This document shows, piece by piece, positions 52,790-61,622 of a DNA stretch of 64,000 bases. Position numbers and translations under genes: made by a program. The stretch comes from CAWFGW01 sp963815495 (GTDB lineage Bacteria > Bacteroidota > Bacteroidia > Cytophagales > JAAEPT01): NCBI GenBank assembly GCA_963815495.1, contig CAWFGW010000011.1, positions 138,316 through 202,315 on the forward strand, written 5' to 3'. Positions within the stretch are counted from its first letter, which is position 1. Each line of letters starts with the position of its first letter. The notes under the pieces were generated by a model. The model saw nothing but the letters and a program-made list of their open reading frames with translations. It was not told the DNA's origin and searched no databases.

Positions 52790-55030
52790 ATGATAATGTA
52801 TCGTTTTATCTTTTTATTTTTTCTTCTTGTAAACTTCCGTGTTTTAGCTCAAAATCTAGTACCAAACCCTGGTTTTGAAGAAGTGATTGATTATAATTTT
52901 TCAGGAATTCTTTGGGACGTGAGACTGAATGAACCATATACTCCACTCTCTTATTGTACTCAAAACTATAATGATTATATACTTCATAAAAATTGTACTT
53001 ATAAACATAAGTTACTTAACTGGTACACAAGAAGCTTTAATTTTAATCCAATTAATTTAAAAGCTTACCGACAAACAGTAGATGAAGGAAATCAACCTAT
53101 TATTTATGATTTACCTCACGAACAACCTTTAAGAGGAAATGGAGCTTTTAATATTAGTGAGTACTCAATCTATAATGGATACAAAACAGCTAAAAACAAT
53201 CCTGTTCAACAAAGTTACACGTATTTAAACAACACACTAAAATCTCCTCTAATAGCAGGTAAAAAATACTATGTGGAGTTTTTTGTTAAATTTTACACGT
53301 TTCAATCTGACACTTTATATTATTTCCCCAGTGAAATTGGCTTACTTTTTTCTAATGACATTAAACCCTTTACGAATCAAGAATTAACTGCCCTACAAAA
53401 TTCTGATATTTATTTAGCAGAAACATTAAGCAAACAAATAAAACGACCTGCAAGCATAAGTAGTTTACCGAATCGGTTTTATGGGATTAAGGAAGAATGG
53501 CAACGTGTCTGTGGTTTTTACACAGCCCAAGGTGGAGAAAAATATATTGCCATAGGCAATTTTAACCAAAACGAATTATGGTATTATTCTCCTTCGTTCG
53601 GAGTGGTAAATGTTCGCAATTTTCCTTATGAAATGAACGATCAAGTAACTACTTATGGAGATCTAATGATTGACAACGTCCGCGTAGAAGAATACAAGCC
53701 AGGTATGTTTTTTAAAGAAGCAGAAAACGGGATTATAAAAGTATGCGAGAATAGTCTGCCCTACCAACTGAGTTTGGTAGATAGTTTCGATACGTATTCT
53801 TGGCAAAATGGGAGTCAAGAAAAAACTATTCCCATAACGGAATCAGGTAACTATGAAGTCACACTCGATGCATTTGGTTGTTACATTACGGATAGTGTAG
53901 AAGTTGTGGTAGAGCAATCGTTAAACGAAAATATTCAAGACACCCTACTTTGCCCACAGCAATTTCCTTTTATAGTTTCCTCAACAGCTACTGATAGTCT
54001 TCGTTGGTCAAACGGTTCAACAAGTACGCATGCTCAGTATAATCAAGCAGGTAAACATTGGGTAATCCTAGAAAACAGTTGTGGCATACAAACTGACACT
54101 TTTCAACTGGCCGTTATTGATACGTCAAAATTCGACATCCCTTTTTCTAAAAAAATACTTTTCTGTGATGGAAACGAAATTGATACTACGCTGCAAATCC
54201 CTTCCTATTTTAATTCGGTAAAATGGGAAGATGGTGATACCTCCCATCACAAACAATTTACTGATACACTCAGTTTTTCTGTAAACATCATAAATACGTG
54301 CATAGACACTACCTTTGATTTTTCTCTAGCTTATTACCCAAAAGACATTTCTTTAACAGATACCTTTAGCTGTGAAGGAGTTCGATTACAACTTCCCTTT
54401 TCCAAAGACTATACTTCTTACGAATGGAATACGGGTGACACGACTGCTGCTATTTATCCAACAACAAGTGGACTATATTACTTAACCGTAGCAACCCCTT
54501 GTGGTCAATGGAGCGATTCGCTAGATATAAGATTTATTTCTTTACAAAAGAAAACACTTAAAGATGATACATTACTTTGTATAAAAGGAAGCCCTAGTCC
54601 ACTTGTCTTTTCACTTTCTCCTTCTATTTGGGACTCTATCCTATGGCACAACGGGAGCATCGACTCAAGTTTAACTATCACAGAAGCTGGTGTGATAGGT
54701 GTTACTGTAAAAAATCGTTGTCAAACCCGAACGGACTCAGCCCAAATCATACCCTGCGACCCTGACTTAGACTATACGGTGACAGCACCAAATATTATAA
54801 CACCGAATGGAGATGGTAAAAATGAGTGTTTCACTATTGAGTGCTACAACATCACCATAGAATCATTAAGCATCTATTCACGCTATGGCAAGTTAATGGG
54901 TCAAGTTCAAGCCGATTCATGGTGTCCGCCATCAACTATTACTTCTGGGATGTATTACTATTTATTAACTTTTAAAACACCCGCCAACACCACCGAATAT
55001 TTAAAAGGATGGATCGTTGTGCAGGAATAA
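52790..55030 (+). CDS. Secreted protein with gliding-motility-type (T9SS type B, CHU_C) C-terminal domain
   Basis: A 746-residue exported protein. Signal peptide about 1-20 (RFIFLFFLLVNFRVLAQ). The first ~300 residues form a domain opening NLVPNPGFEEV, the start of a family of Bacteroidota secreted proteins with carbohydrate-binding-like folds. Then come about four Ig-like repeats with the motif W-x-(N/D)-G-(S/D)-x-x (SWQNGSQ, RWSNGST, KWEDGDT, EWNTGDT, LWHNGSI), and a C-terminal CHU_C domain (~655-746) with ITPNGDGKNECF and SIYSRYGKLM. Type B domains direct T9SS export, often to the cell surface. Function unknown. Confidence 0.86.
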   Translation: MIMYRFIFLFFLLVNFRVLAQNLVPNPGFEEVIDYNFSGILWDVRLNEPYTPLSYCTQNYNDYILHKNCTYKHKLLNWYTRSFNFNPINLKAYRQTVDEGNQPIIYDLPHEQPLRGNGAFNISEYSIYNGYKTAKNNPVQQSYTYLNNTLKSPLIAGKKYYVEFFVKFYTFQSDTLYYFPSEIGLLFSNDIKPFTNQELTALQNSDIYLAETLSKQIKRPASISSLPNRFYGIKEEWQRVCGFYTAQGGEKYIAIGNFNQNELWYYSPSFGVVNVRNFPYEMNDQVTTYGDLMIDNVRVEEYKPGMFFKEAENGIIKVCENSLPYQLSLVDSFDTYSWQNGSQEKTIPITESGNYEVTLDAFGCYITDSVEVVVEQSLNENIQDTLLCPQQFPFIVSSTATDSLRWSNGSTSTHAQYNQAGKHWVILENSCGIQTDTFQLAVIDTSKFDIPFSKKILFCDGNEIDTTLQIPSYFNSVKWEDGDTSHHKQFTDTLSFSVNIINTCIDTTFDFSLAYYPKDISLTDTFSCEGVRLQLPFSKDYTSYEWNTGDTTAAIYPTTSGLYYLTVATPCGQWSDSLDIRFISLQKKTLKDDTLLCIKGSPSPLVFSLSPSIWDSILWHNGSIDSSLTITEAGVIGVTVKNRCQTRTDSAQIIPCDPDLDYTVTAPNIITPNGDGKNECFTIECYNITIESLSIYSRYGKLMGQVQADSWCPPSTITSGMYYYLLTFKTPANTTEYLKGWIVVQE

Positions 55031-55132
55031 TGATTTTTCTTCAAATAAAATACGTATTAATTTAAATCCTGTTGATAAAATATCCACTTAAAACCTCCCT
55101 TCCCCCCGGCATCTTTGTATCTTGCTTATTGT

Positions 55133-57409
55133 ATGAATCCAACCGAACACGACTACTTAGCAACCTTAAATCCACCTCAGCGTGAGGCGGTTATCAATAC
55201 TGAAGGCCCAGCCATGATTATCGCAGGTGCTGGCTCTGGTAAAACGCGTGTGCTTACTTATCGTATCGCTCACTTGTTGAATAAAGGCGTGGATTCTTTC
55301 AATATTCTTTCGCTCACCTTTACCAACAAGGCTGCTAAAGAAATGCGCGAACGTGTTGAGAAAGTAATCGGTCCGGATGCGCGTAATCTATGGATGGGAA
55401 CTTTTCACTCTGTTTTTTCACGTATTCTTCGCTCGGAGTCAGAACGAATTGGCTATCCGCGCGATTTTACGATTTATGATACGGATGACACCAAATCATT
55501 GCTTCGCACCATTGTGAAGGAACTCAACCTTGACGATAAATTATACAAACCTAATGTGGTGCTTAATCGAATTTCGGCTGCAAAAAACAGACTGATTTCA
55601 TACATGGAGTACAACCGTAATCCGGTTTTTAAAGCAGATGATGAAGCCCAAATGCGCCCTGAGATTGGACGAATCTACAAAATATATCAAGAGCGCATGT
55701 TCAGAGCAAATGCCATGGATTTTGACGACTTGCTCTTCAACACCAGCCTTCTTTTTAAAGACCACCCTGATATATTAAACAAATACCAGGACCGCTTTAA
55801 ATATGTAATGGTAGACGAGTTTCAGGATACGAACTTGTGCCAGTATTACATCACTAAAAAATTAGCCGCACGAAATAGAAATATTGCTGTGGTAGGTGAC
55901 GATGCGCAAAGTATTTATGCTTTCCGTGGAGCGGATATTCAAAACATTCTCAACTTCGAAAAGGATTACGAGGAACTAAAAGTATTTAAGCTGGAGCAAA
56001 ATTACCGTTCCACGCAAACGATTGTTAACGCAGCTAACTCAGTCATTCTTAGAAATACAGCACAACTGAAAAAAAATGTATGGACAAGTAATGATCATGG
56101 AGAAAAAATCAATGTACTCATTGCTAAGAGTGATAACGAAGAAGGCCGTTTAGTTGCTACGAGCATTTTTGAACAAAAAATGCAACATGCCTATAAAAAC
56201 AGTGATTTTGCTATCCTTTACCGTACCAACTCCCAATCGCGGGCATTGGAGGAAGCGCTTCGAAAAATAAATCTCCCTTACAAGATCTTTGGAGGCCTCT
56301 CCTTCTATCAAAGAAAAGAAATTAAAGACATTATCGCTTATGCACGATTCACCATTAACGGTCATGATGAAGAGGCATTTAAACGGATCATCAACTACCC
56401 TAAAAGAGGTTTAGGCGATACTACTGTTGGCAAAGTAGCACTCTTTGCCACAGATCATAACATTTCTTTTTTTGAAGCTTTAAAAGCTGCTAATCATTAT
56501 TTACCAGGAAGGACAGCTAACCTCATTGAAAATTTTGTGGTTCAGATTCAAGGTTTTCAAAACACAATACATACCAAAGATGCTTTTGAGGCCATGACTC
56601 AGATTGCCAAAGAGTCTGGTATTTTAAAAGAACTGTACAACGACAAAAGTGTAGAAGGATTAGCACGTCACGAAAACGTACAAGAACTACTCAATGGTGT
56701 AAAGGAATTTGTAGATACCCCCGACAGAGAAGAAAAAGGAGTGGGCGCTTACTTACAAGAAATTTCTCTGTTAACCAATGCAGATAAAGAAGATGAAGCC
56801 AACGAAGACTACATCAGTTTAATGACTATTCACTCGTCAAAAGGGCTAGAGTTTAAAAATGTATACATCGGTGGATTGGAAGAAGATTTATTTCCTTCGC
56901 AAATGATGCTGAGCTCGCGTGCTGATTTGGAAGAAGAAAGACGCCTGTTTTACGTGGCTATTACCCGAGCGGAATCTAACTTAACGTTATCATATGCATT
57001 AAGCCGTTACCGCTTTGGTACTTTAAAAAGTTGCGAGCAAAGTCGATTTATTGCAGAAATTGATCCTCAATTTATAAACATACAGCAAAAACCAGAATTG
57101 CTTGCTCAACATGAAACCTCGTACAGTTCTGATTACAAAGGTGATTATAGCTCTTTATTAAAAAACATTCAGAAAAAGAACGAACAAAAAGCTGCTGCTC
57201 GTTCTAAATATACGCCACCGACCGACTTTACCCCAAGTGACACGTCTAACTTGCAAGCCGGAATGAAAGTGGAACACCCAAAATTTGGCTTTGGTAACGT
57301 AATCGCCATCGATGCACAAGGCAATAACCGCAAGGCAACAGTACAGTTTTCCGATTTTGGTGAAAAGACTTTATTACTTAGCTTTGCAAAGCTTAAAATA
57401 CACGAATAG
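55133..57409 (+). CDS. UvrD/PcrA-type superfamily 1 DNA helicase
   Basis: A 758-residue 3'-5' helicase. Motifs in order: Q motif LNPPQREAV, motif I AGAGSGKTRVL, Ia LTFTNKAAKEMRERV, II VDEFQDTN, III GDDAQSIYAFRGAD, IV FKLEQNYRST, V LMTIHSSKGLEFKNV, VI FYVAITRAESNL. The C-terminal Tudor-like segment (KVEHPKFGFGNVIAID) is typical of PcrA/UvrD, which binds RNA polymerase. It acts in excision repair, replication restart and transcription-coupled repair. The ATG at 55133 is chosen; an upstream TTG at 55115 lies in a CATCTTTG promoter-like element (55110-55117). Confidence 0.94.
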   Translation: MNPTEHDYLATLNPPQREAVINTEGPAMIIAGAGSGKTRVLTYRIAHLLNKGVDSFNILSLTFTNKAAKEMRERVEKVIGPDARNLWMGTFHSVFSRILRSESERIGYPRDFTIYDTDDTKSLLRTIVKELNLDDKLYKPNVVLNRISAAKNRLISYMEYNRNPVFKADDEAQMRPEIGRIYKIYQERMFRANAMDFDDLLFNTSLLFKDHPDILNKYQDRFKYVMVDEFQDTNLCQYYITKKLAARNRNIAVVGDDAQSIYAFRGADIQNILNFEKDYEELKVFKLEQNYRSTQTIVNAANSVILRNTAQLKKNVWTSNDHGEKINVLIAKSDNEEGRLVATSIFEQKMQHAYKNSDFAILYRTNSQSRALEEALRKINLPYKIFGGLSFYQRKEIKDIIAYARFTINGHDEEAFKRIINYPKRGLGDTTVGKVALFATDHNISFFEALKAANHYLPGRTANLIENFVVQIQGFQNTIHTKDAFEAMTQIAKESGILKELYNDKSVEGLARHENVQELLNGVKEFVDTPDREEKGVGAYLQEISLLTNADKEDEANEDYISLMTIHSSKGLEFKNVYIGGLEEDLFPSQMMLSSRADLEEERRLFYVAITRAESNLTLSYALSRYRFGTLKSCEQSRFIAEIDPQFINIQQKPELLAQHETSYSSDYKGDYSSLLKNIQKKNEQKAAARSKYTPPTDFTPSDTSNLQAGMKVEHPKFGFGNVIAIDAQGNNRKATVQFSDFGEKTLLLSFAKLKIHE

Positions 57410-57441
57410 TGTATTTACATTTTGACATATAATAATTAAAA

Positions 57442-58092
57442 ATGCACGAATATAATTCTCAGTTAGAGCTTCTTCATTTGAAAGAATATGGAAGAAACAT
57501 CCAAAAAATAGCTCAATACATTCAACAAGTTGAAGATAAAGAAAAACAGTCCCGCATGGCAAGTACACTTGTGGAGCTGATGAAGCAAATCAACCCTAAC
57601 AGTAAGGAAAATCAAGATTACGATCACATGATTTGGGATCACCTCTATTTTGTGTCAGACCTTCAGTTAGACATTGAAAACTCTCCTTATCCAAAACCTG
57701 CAACAAAGGTGCAGCCAGCACCTAAAAAGGTAGATTATCGCAACGAAAAAATCCGCTTTTTACATTATGGTAAAAACGTTGAGTTAATGATTGAAAAGGC
57801 GATTGCGATGGAAGATCCAGAAGAAAAAGAAAATGCGACTATTCACATTGCCCGATTAATGAAACGTTTTTACTCTACTTGGAACAAAGAAGGTGTTGAA
57901 GATGAAGTGATTTTGAACCACATCCAGTTGATGTCAGGCAAGAAACTAAGCTTGGACATGGAAAAAGTAACTGAAGAGAATTTATTAGTTCTTCCAAAAA
58001 TGCTGAATAGTCCAAACAATAGTAGTTACTCAACCACCAAAAGCTCAGGTAGAAAAGGAGGATATTCTCAACAAAAAAGAAAGAAAAGATAA
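57442..58092 (+). CDS. DUF4290 family protein
   Basis: A 216-residue cytoplasmic protein of the Bacteroidota-specific DUF4290 family. It is mainly helical and charged; features are LKEYGRNIQKIAQYI near residue 15, DHMIWDHLYFVSDL near 60, and HYGKNVELMIEKAI near 110, an internal repeat of the first motif. The C-terminus is Ser/Lys/Arg-rich (KRKKR). Function unknown. murA begins immediately after its stop codon, so they are coupled; DUF4290-murA adjacency appears to be common in the phylum. Confidence 0.88.
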   Translation: MHEYNSQLELLHLKEYGRNIQKIAQYIQQVEDKEKQSRMASTLVELMKQINPNSKENQDYDHMIWDHLYFVSDLQLDIENSPYPKPATKVQPAPKKVDYRNEKIRFLHYGKNVELMIEKAIAMEDPEEKENATIHIARLMKRFYSTWNKEGVEDEVILNHIQLMSGKKLSLDMEKVTEENLLVLPKMLNSPNNSSYSTTKSSGRKGGYSQQKRKKR

Positions 58093-59397
58093 ATGGCATC
58101 ATTCGAAGTTATAGGGGGTAAGAAACTGAAAGGTGAAATCATACCTCAAGGAGCGAAAAACGAAGCACTACAAATTTTATGTGCCGTTCTATTGACCGAC
58201 CAAAAAGTTACAATTCATAATATTCCTAATATCAGAGACATCAATCGATTGATTGAACTTTTGGCTGCTTTAGGAACAAAAATCAACAAACTTAGTGATT
58301 CAAGTGTTGAATTTGATGCATCTACAGTTGATATTACAGCGATTGAAACCCATGAATATAATGAAAAAGCTAGCTCTATCCGTGGCTCTGTAATGGTTCT
58401 AGGTCCTTTGTTAGCTCGCTTCGGAAAGGGTAAACTCCCAAAGCCAGGTGGTGATAAAATTGGAAGAAGACCCATGGATACCCACTTTACAGGTTTACAG
58501 GGTTTAGGTGCTAAATTTAACTACGATAATAAAAGCGGCTATTTCGAAATTGATGCTTCTGAGTTGAAGGGTGGCTTCATGTTATTGGACGAGGCTTCAG
58601 TAACCGGTACTGCCAACATTTTAATGGCAGCGGTTTTAGCAAAAGGAACGACCACAATCTATAATGCTGCTTGCGAACCTTATTTACAACAATTGTGTAG
58701 CATGCTTAATAGCATGGGTGCAAAAATCACAGGCGTTGGTTCTAACTTATTGACAATTGAAGGCGTTGAAAAATTAGGTGGTTGCACACATACGATTCTT
58801 CCAGATATGATTGAAATTGGAAGTTTCATCGGAATGGCAGCGATGACGGGTTCAGATATCACCATCAAAAACTGTCGCGTAGATATGTTAGGAATGATTC
58901 CTCGTGTCTTTCAAAAACTAGGTATTAAGTTAGAAATTAAGGGAGATGACATACATATTCCATCTCAAGATCATTACGAAATCGACAAGTTAATTGATGG
59001 TTCTATCTTGACGATTGCTGATGCACCATGGCCTGGGTTTACACCTGATTTATTAAGCATCGTTTTAGTGGTAGCAACCCAAGCAAAAGGAACCGTTTTA
59101 GTTCATCAAAAGATGTTTGAAAGCAGGTTGTTCTTCGTGGACAAACTCATCGACATGGGCGCTCAAATTATTCTTTGTGACCCGCACAGGGCAACTGTCA
59201 TCGGTTTGGATAAAAAAATGGCCATGAGAGGGATTACAATGACTTCTCCTGATATACGAGCTGGAGTTTCCTTGTTAATTGCTGCGCTTTCTGCTGAAGG
59301 TACTAGTGTTATTCACAATGTGGAACAAATTGATCGTGGTTATCAATATATTGACACGCGATTAAATAATTTAGGAGCGAATATAACCAGACTATAA
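58093..59397 (+). CDS. murA: UDP-N-acetylglucosamine 1-carboxyvinyltransferase with Asp in place of catalytic Cys
   Basis: A 434-residue enzyme for the first committed step of peptidoglycan synthesis: transfer of enolpyruvate from PEP to UDP-GlcNAc. Lys22-Asn23 are present in QGAKNEAL. The active-site loop reads KPGGDKIGRRPMDTHF, placing Asp121 where E. coli has Cys115. Asp at this site gives active enzymes that are not alkylated by fosfomycin, as known for Mycobacterium and Chlamydia. It is preceded by DUF4290 with no gap and overlaps the Rieske gene by 1 bp. Confidence 0.95.
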   Translation: MASFEVIGGKKLKGEIIPQGAKNEALQILCAVLLTDQKVTIHNIPNIRDINRLIELLAALGTKINKLSDSSVEFDASTVDITAIETHEYNEKASSIRGSVMVLGPLLARFGKGKLPKPGGDKIGRRPMDTHFTGLQGLGAKFNYDNKSGYFEIDASELKGGFMLLDEASVTGTANILMAAVLAKGTTTIYNAACEPYLQQLCSMLNSMGAKITGVGSNLLTIEGVEKLGGCTHTILPDMIEIGSFIGMAAMTGSDITIKNCRVDMLGMIPRVFQKLGIKLEIKGDDIHIPSQDHYEIDKLIDGSILTIADAPWPGFTPDLLSIVLVVATQAKGTVLVHQKMFESRLFFVDKLIDMGAQIILCDPHRATVIGLDKKMAMRGITMTSPDIRAGVSLLIAALSAEGTSVIHNVEQIDRGYQYIDTRLNNLGANITRL

Positions 59398-59717
59398 TGG
59401 AATGGGTGCTTGTTTTTGATGACTTAGAAAAAGCGTTAACTACTTTTCCGGTTAATGAAAACAAGCTTGTTCGTATTGGAACTCAAAAAATATGCTTAAG
59501 CCGTCTTCATGACGGCTTTTTTGCTTTTGACGACACCTGCCCCCATCAAGGTGCATCGTTATCCATGGGTGATTGCAAACCCAATGGAACAATTCAATGT
59601 CCATGGCACCATTATCTTTTCGATATTCGAAAAGGAAAAAACATAGGACATACCGAAACTGATCTACAAATCTATGAAGTCAAAATTGAGAATAACCAAT
59701 TATTTATTGCTGTTTAG
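59397..59717 (+). CDS. Rieske [2Fe-2S] protein, small ferredoxin-like subunit
   Basis: A 106-residue soluble Rieske protein. Cluster ligands are seen in DTCPHQGASLSMGDC (C-x-H) and QCPWHHYLFDIRKG (C-x-x-H), with the family spacing. Length and motifs resemble the small subunit of nitrite reductase or Rieske-type ferredoxins, which transfer electrons; no partner oxygenase or reductase gene is near. It overlaps murA by 1 bp and the DUF2147 gene by 44 bp. Confidence 0.9.
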   Translation: MEWVLVFDDLEKALTTFPVNENKLVRIGTQKICLSRLHDGFFAFDDTCPHQGASLSMGDCKPNGTIQCPWHHYLFDIRKGKNIGHTETDLQIYEVKIENNQLFIAV

Positions 59718-60126
59718 CATATTGCTGGCTCCATTTCTTAGTTATGGACAAACCGAAGTACACGGCATTTGGTGGACACCCAATAAGGACGGTAAAATAA
59801 AAATGTACCTGGCTAAAAATGGTAAAACCTATGGCAAAATTATTTGGTTAAGCGAATCTCACGATGAAGAAAACATTCCTAAAGTTGATAAACAAAACCC
59901 AAACCCTGAACTACGAGATAAACCCTTAATTGGCTTACTCATCTTTAAACACTTTAATTATGGAGGGGATAACAAATGGGTTGATGGTGAAGTTTATGAT
60001 GCTCAATCAGGAAAAACCTACAGTTGTCAAATGACATTAGTCAGTCCAAATAAATTAGAGGTGAGAGGCTACCTTGGTTTACCAATGTTTGGTAGAACAG
60101 AAACTTTCACCAGAGTAGAGGAATAA
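59674..60126 (+). CDS. DUF2147 exported protein
   Basis: A 150-residue protein with signal peptide about 1-25 (LRITNYLLLFSILLAPFLSYGQ) and a DUF2147 domain: GIWWTPNKDGKIKMYLAKNGKTYGKIIWL, then GLLIFKHF near residue 85, WVDGEVYDAQSGKTY and MTLVSPNKLEVRGYLGLPMFGRTETF. The fold is lipocalin-like; function unknown. The start lies 44 bp inside the Rieske gene, in a different frame, and is supported by the signal peptide. It ends at a hairpin terminator. Confidence 0.9.
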   Translation: MKSKLRITNYLLLFSILLAPFLSYGQTEVHGIWWTPNKDGKIKMYLAKNGKTYGKIIWLSESHDEENIPKVDKQNPNPELRDKPLIGLLIFKHFNYGGDNKWVDGEVYDAQSGKTYSCQMTLVSPNKLEVRGYLGLPMFGRTETFTRVEE

Positions 60127-60156
60127 AAAAGGCTGCTATTTTCGTAGCAGCCTTTT
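60127..60156. terminator. Bidirectional intrinsic terminator between DUF2147 gene and dnaN
   Basis: A 12-bp perfect stem (60127-60138 with 60145-60156) around TTTTCG, flanked by A-runs on the left and T-runs on the right. It serves the two convergent genes. Confidence 0.9.
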
Positions 60157-60181
60157 ATAACTATTATTTTTGATGGACTGA

Positions 60182-61306
60182 CTACACGTAATTGTTTAGC
60201 ATTACAGGCATCACCAACATTAACACATCTTCGTTTTCATCTTTATCCGCAGGAATTAATAATCCAGCTTTATTTGGATCAGACATTTCAAGGGTCACGG
60301 TATTTGAATCTAAGTTTCCTAACATCTCCATTAAAAACTTCGCATTAAAGCCAATCTCCATATCATCACCACCATATTCACAAGCTAATTTTTCACTTGC
60401 TTCATTAGAAAAATCTAAGTCTTCAGCAGAAATAACTAAAAGACTTCCTGTGATTTTTAAACGTACCTGGTGAGTCGTTTTATTCGCATAAATTGAAATC
60501 CTTTTTAACGAGTTTAAGAAACCTTCTCTGTCTAAGGATAGCTTGTTTGGATTTTGAACAGGAATGACATTTTCGTAATCAGGGAAACGCTCATCAATTA
60601 ATCGACAAATCATTCGCACATTGTTAAAGCTGAAAAATGCATTCGATGGCGTTAGCTCCATACTCACAATAGTGTTATCTGATGGCAGTGTTGACTTCAA
60701 TAAGTTCAACGCTTTACGAGGAACAATCACATTATTGGTATCTTGAGACGCGACATCTACTCTTCGATACCTCACTAATCGGTGGCCGTCAGTCGCAACA
60801 AAGGTCGTGCTTGACTCGCCTATTGATAAATAAACCCCAGTCATCGCGGGTCTTAATTCATCAGAACTTGTTACAAAAATTGTATTAGAAATTGCTCGAA
60901 ATAACACATCAGAAGAAATATCTAATTTATCACCATCGCTAACTGTAGGAACCTTTGGGAAGTCAGTAGCATTTTCACCAGACAATTTATACCGACCATT
61001 ATCAGAAATCAACTCAACACCATATGTGTTACTATCAATAGAGAAAGTTACTGGTTGTTCTGGAAGATTTTTCAAAGTGTCTAAAAGAATTCTAGCAGGT
61101 ATTGCTATGCTTCCAGCTTCTTTTGATTCTACTGATAATTCAGTGATCATTGAGGTCTGTAAGTCAGATGCTGTTATTTTTAATTTTCCTTCAGATATTT
61201 CAAACAAGAAGTTCTCTAAAATTGGCACAATTGGGTTGGTTGTAATCACACCATTTATGCTCACAAGCTGCTTCAAAAGCGCAGAAGAAGATACTATAAA
61301 TTTCAT
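60182..61306 (-). CDS. dnaN: DNA polymerase III sliding clamp (beta subunit)
   Basis: A 374-residue beta clamp of three similar domains that tethers DNA polymerase III to DNA. Typical sequences are MKFIVSSSALLKQL at the start, LISDNGRYKLSGENATDFPKVP near residue 105-125, FVATDGHRLVRYR near 175, and RMICRLIDERFPDYENVIP near 235; the C-terminus ends with VLMLVMPVMLNNYV, the MPM(R/V)L-type end. dnaA and recF are not beside it. A TAAATTTG -7-like element lies upstream. Confidence 0.96.
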   Translation of the reverse strand: MKFIVSSSALLKQLVSINGVITTNPIVPILENFLFEISEGKLKITASDLQTSMITELSVESKEAGSIAIPARILLDTLKNLPEQPVTFSIDSNTYGVELISDNGRYKLSGENATDFPKVPTVSDGDKLDISSDVLFRAISNTIFVTSSDELRPAMTGVYLSIGESSTTFVATDGHRLVRYRRVDVASQDTNNVIVPRKALNLLKSTLPSDNTIVSMELTPSNAFFSFNNVRMICRLIDERFPDYENVIPVQNPNKLSLDREGFLNSLKRISIYANKTTHQVRLKITGSLLVISAEDLDFSNEASEKLACEYGGDDMEIGFNAKFLMEMLGNLDSNTVTLEMSDPNKAGLLIPADKDENEDVLMLVMPVMLNNYV

Positions 61307-61344
61307 TGTATACTTTCGGTTGTAGTTATGCTAAATAACGGTGG

Positions 61345-61352
61345 CAAATTTA
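61345..61352 (-). promoter_or_regulatory. Candidate -7 promoter element of dnaN
   Basis: CAAATTTA on the plus strand reads TAAATTTG on the minus strand, matching TAnnTTTG, 39 bp upstream of the dnaN ATG. No clear -33 element. Confidence 0.35.
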
Positions 61353-61465
61353 GGGAAAAATACGCAGTATCCTAGCTGAAAAATCCGTCAATTACTCCAC
61401 ACACGTACGTTGATAAAGTTTTATAAAATGAGTAACTTTATTACTTGTTAAAATATACCACTAAC

Positions 61466-61621
61466 ATGACTATTAAACCCCTAACAATCCCTTTAATTTT
61501 AATATTTAGTGCGTCTTTGTTCTTTCAATGTGGTCAAAAAGCCCAATGTAAAAACACAAACAAACATAAGTACAACAAAAAACTAAAGAACCTAAAGTCC
61601 AACCCAAACTTTACAATGTAA
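61466..61621 (+). CDS. Putative tiny lipoprotein
   Basis: A 51-codon frame with ATG at 61466. The N-terminus has a basic residue and a hydrophobic stretch (IPLILIFSASLFFQC) ending at Cys22, a plausible if loose Bacteroidota lipobox. After it come a second Cys and a Lys/Asn-rich tail (KYNKKLKNLKSNPNFTM). Its stop ends 1 bp before the end of the convergent PBP gene. I recall similarly short Lys-rich lipoproteins in flavobacteria but cannot name a family. Below usual gene-calling length, so it might be missed. Confidence 0.5.
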   Translation: MTIKPLTIPLILIFSASLFFQCGQKAQCKNTNKHKYNKKLKNLKSNPNFTM

Positions 61622-61622
61622 T

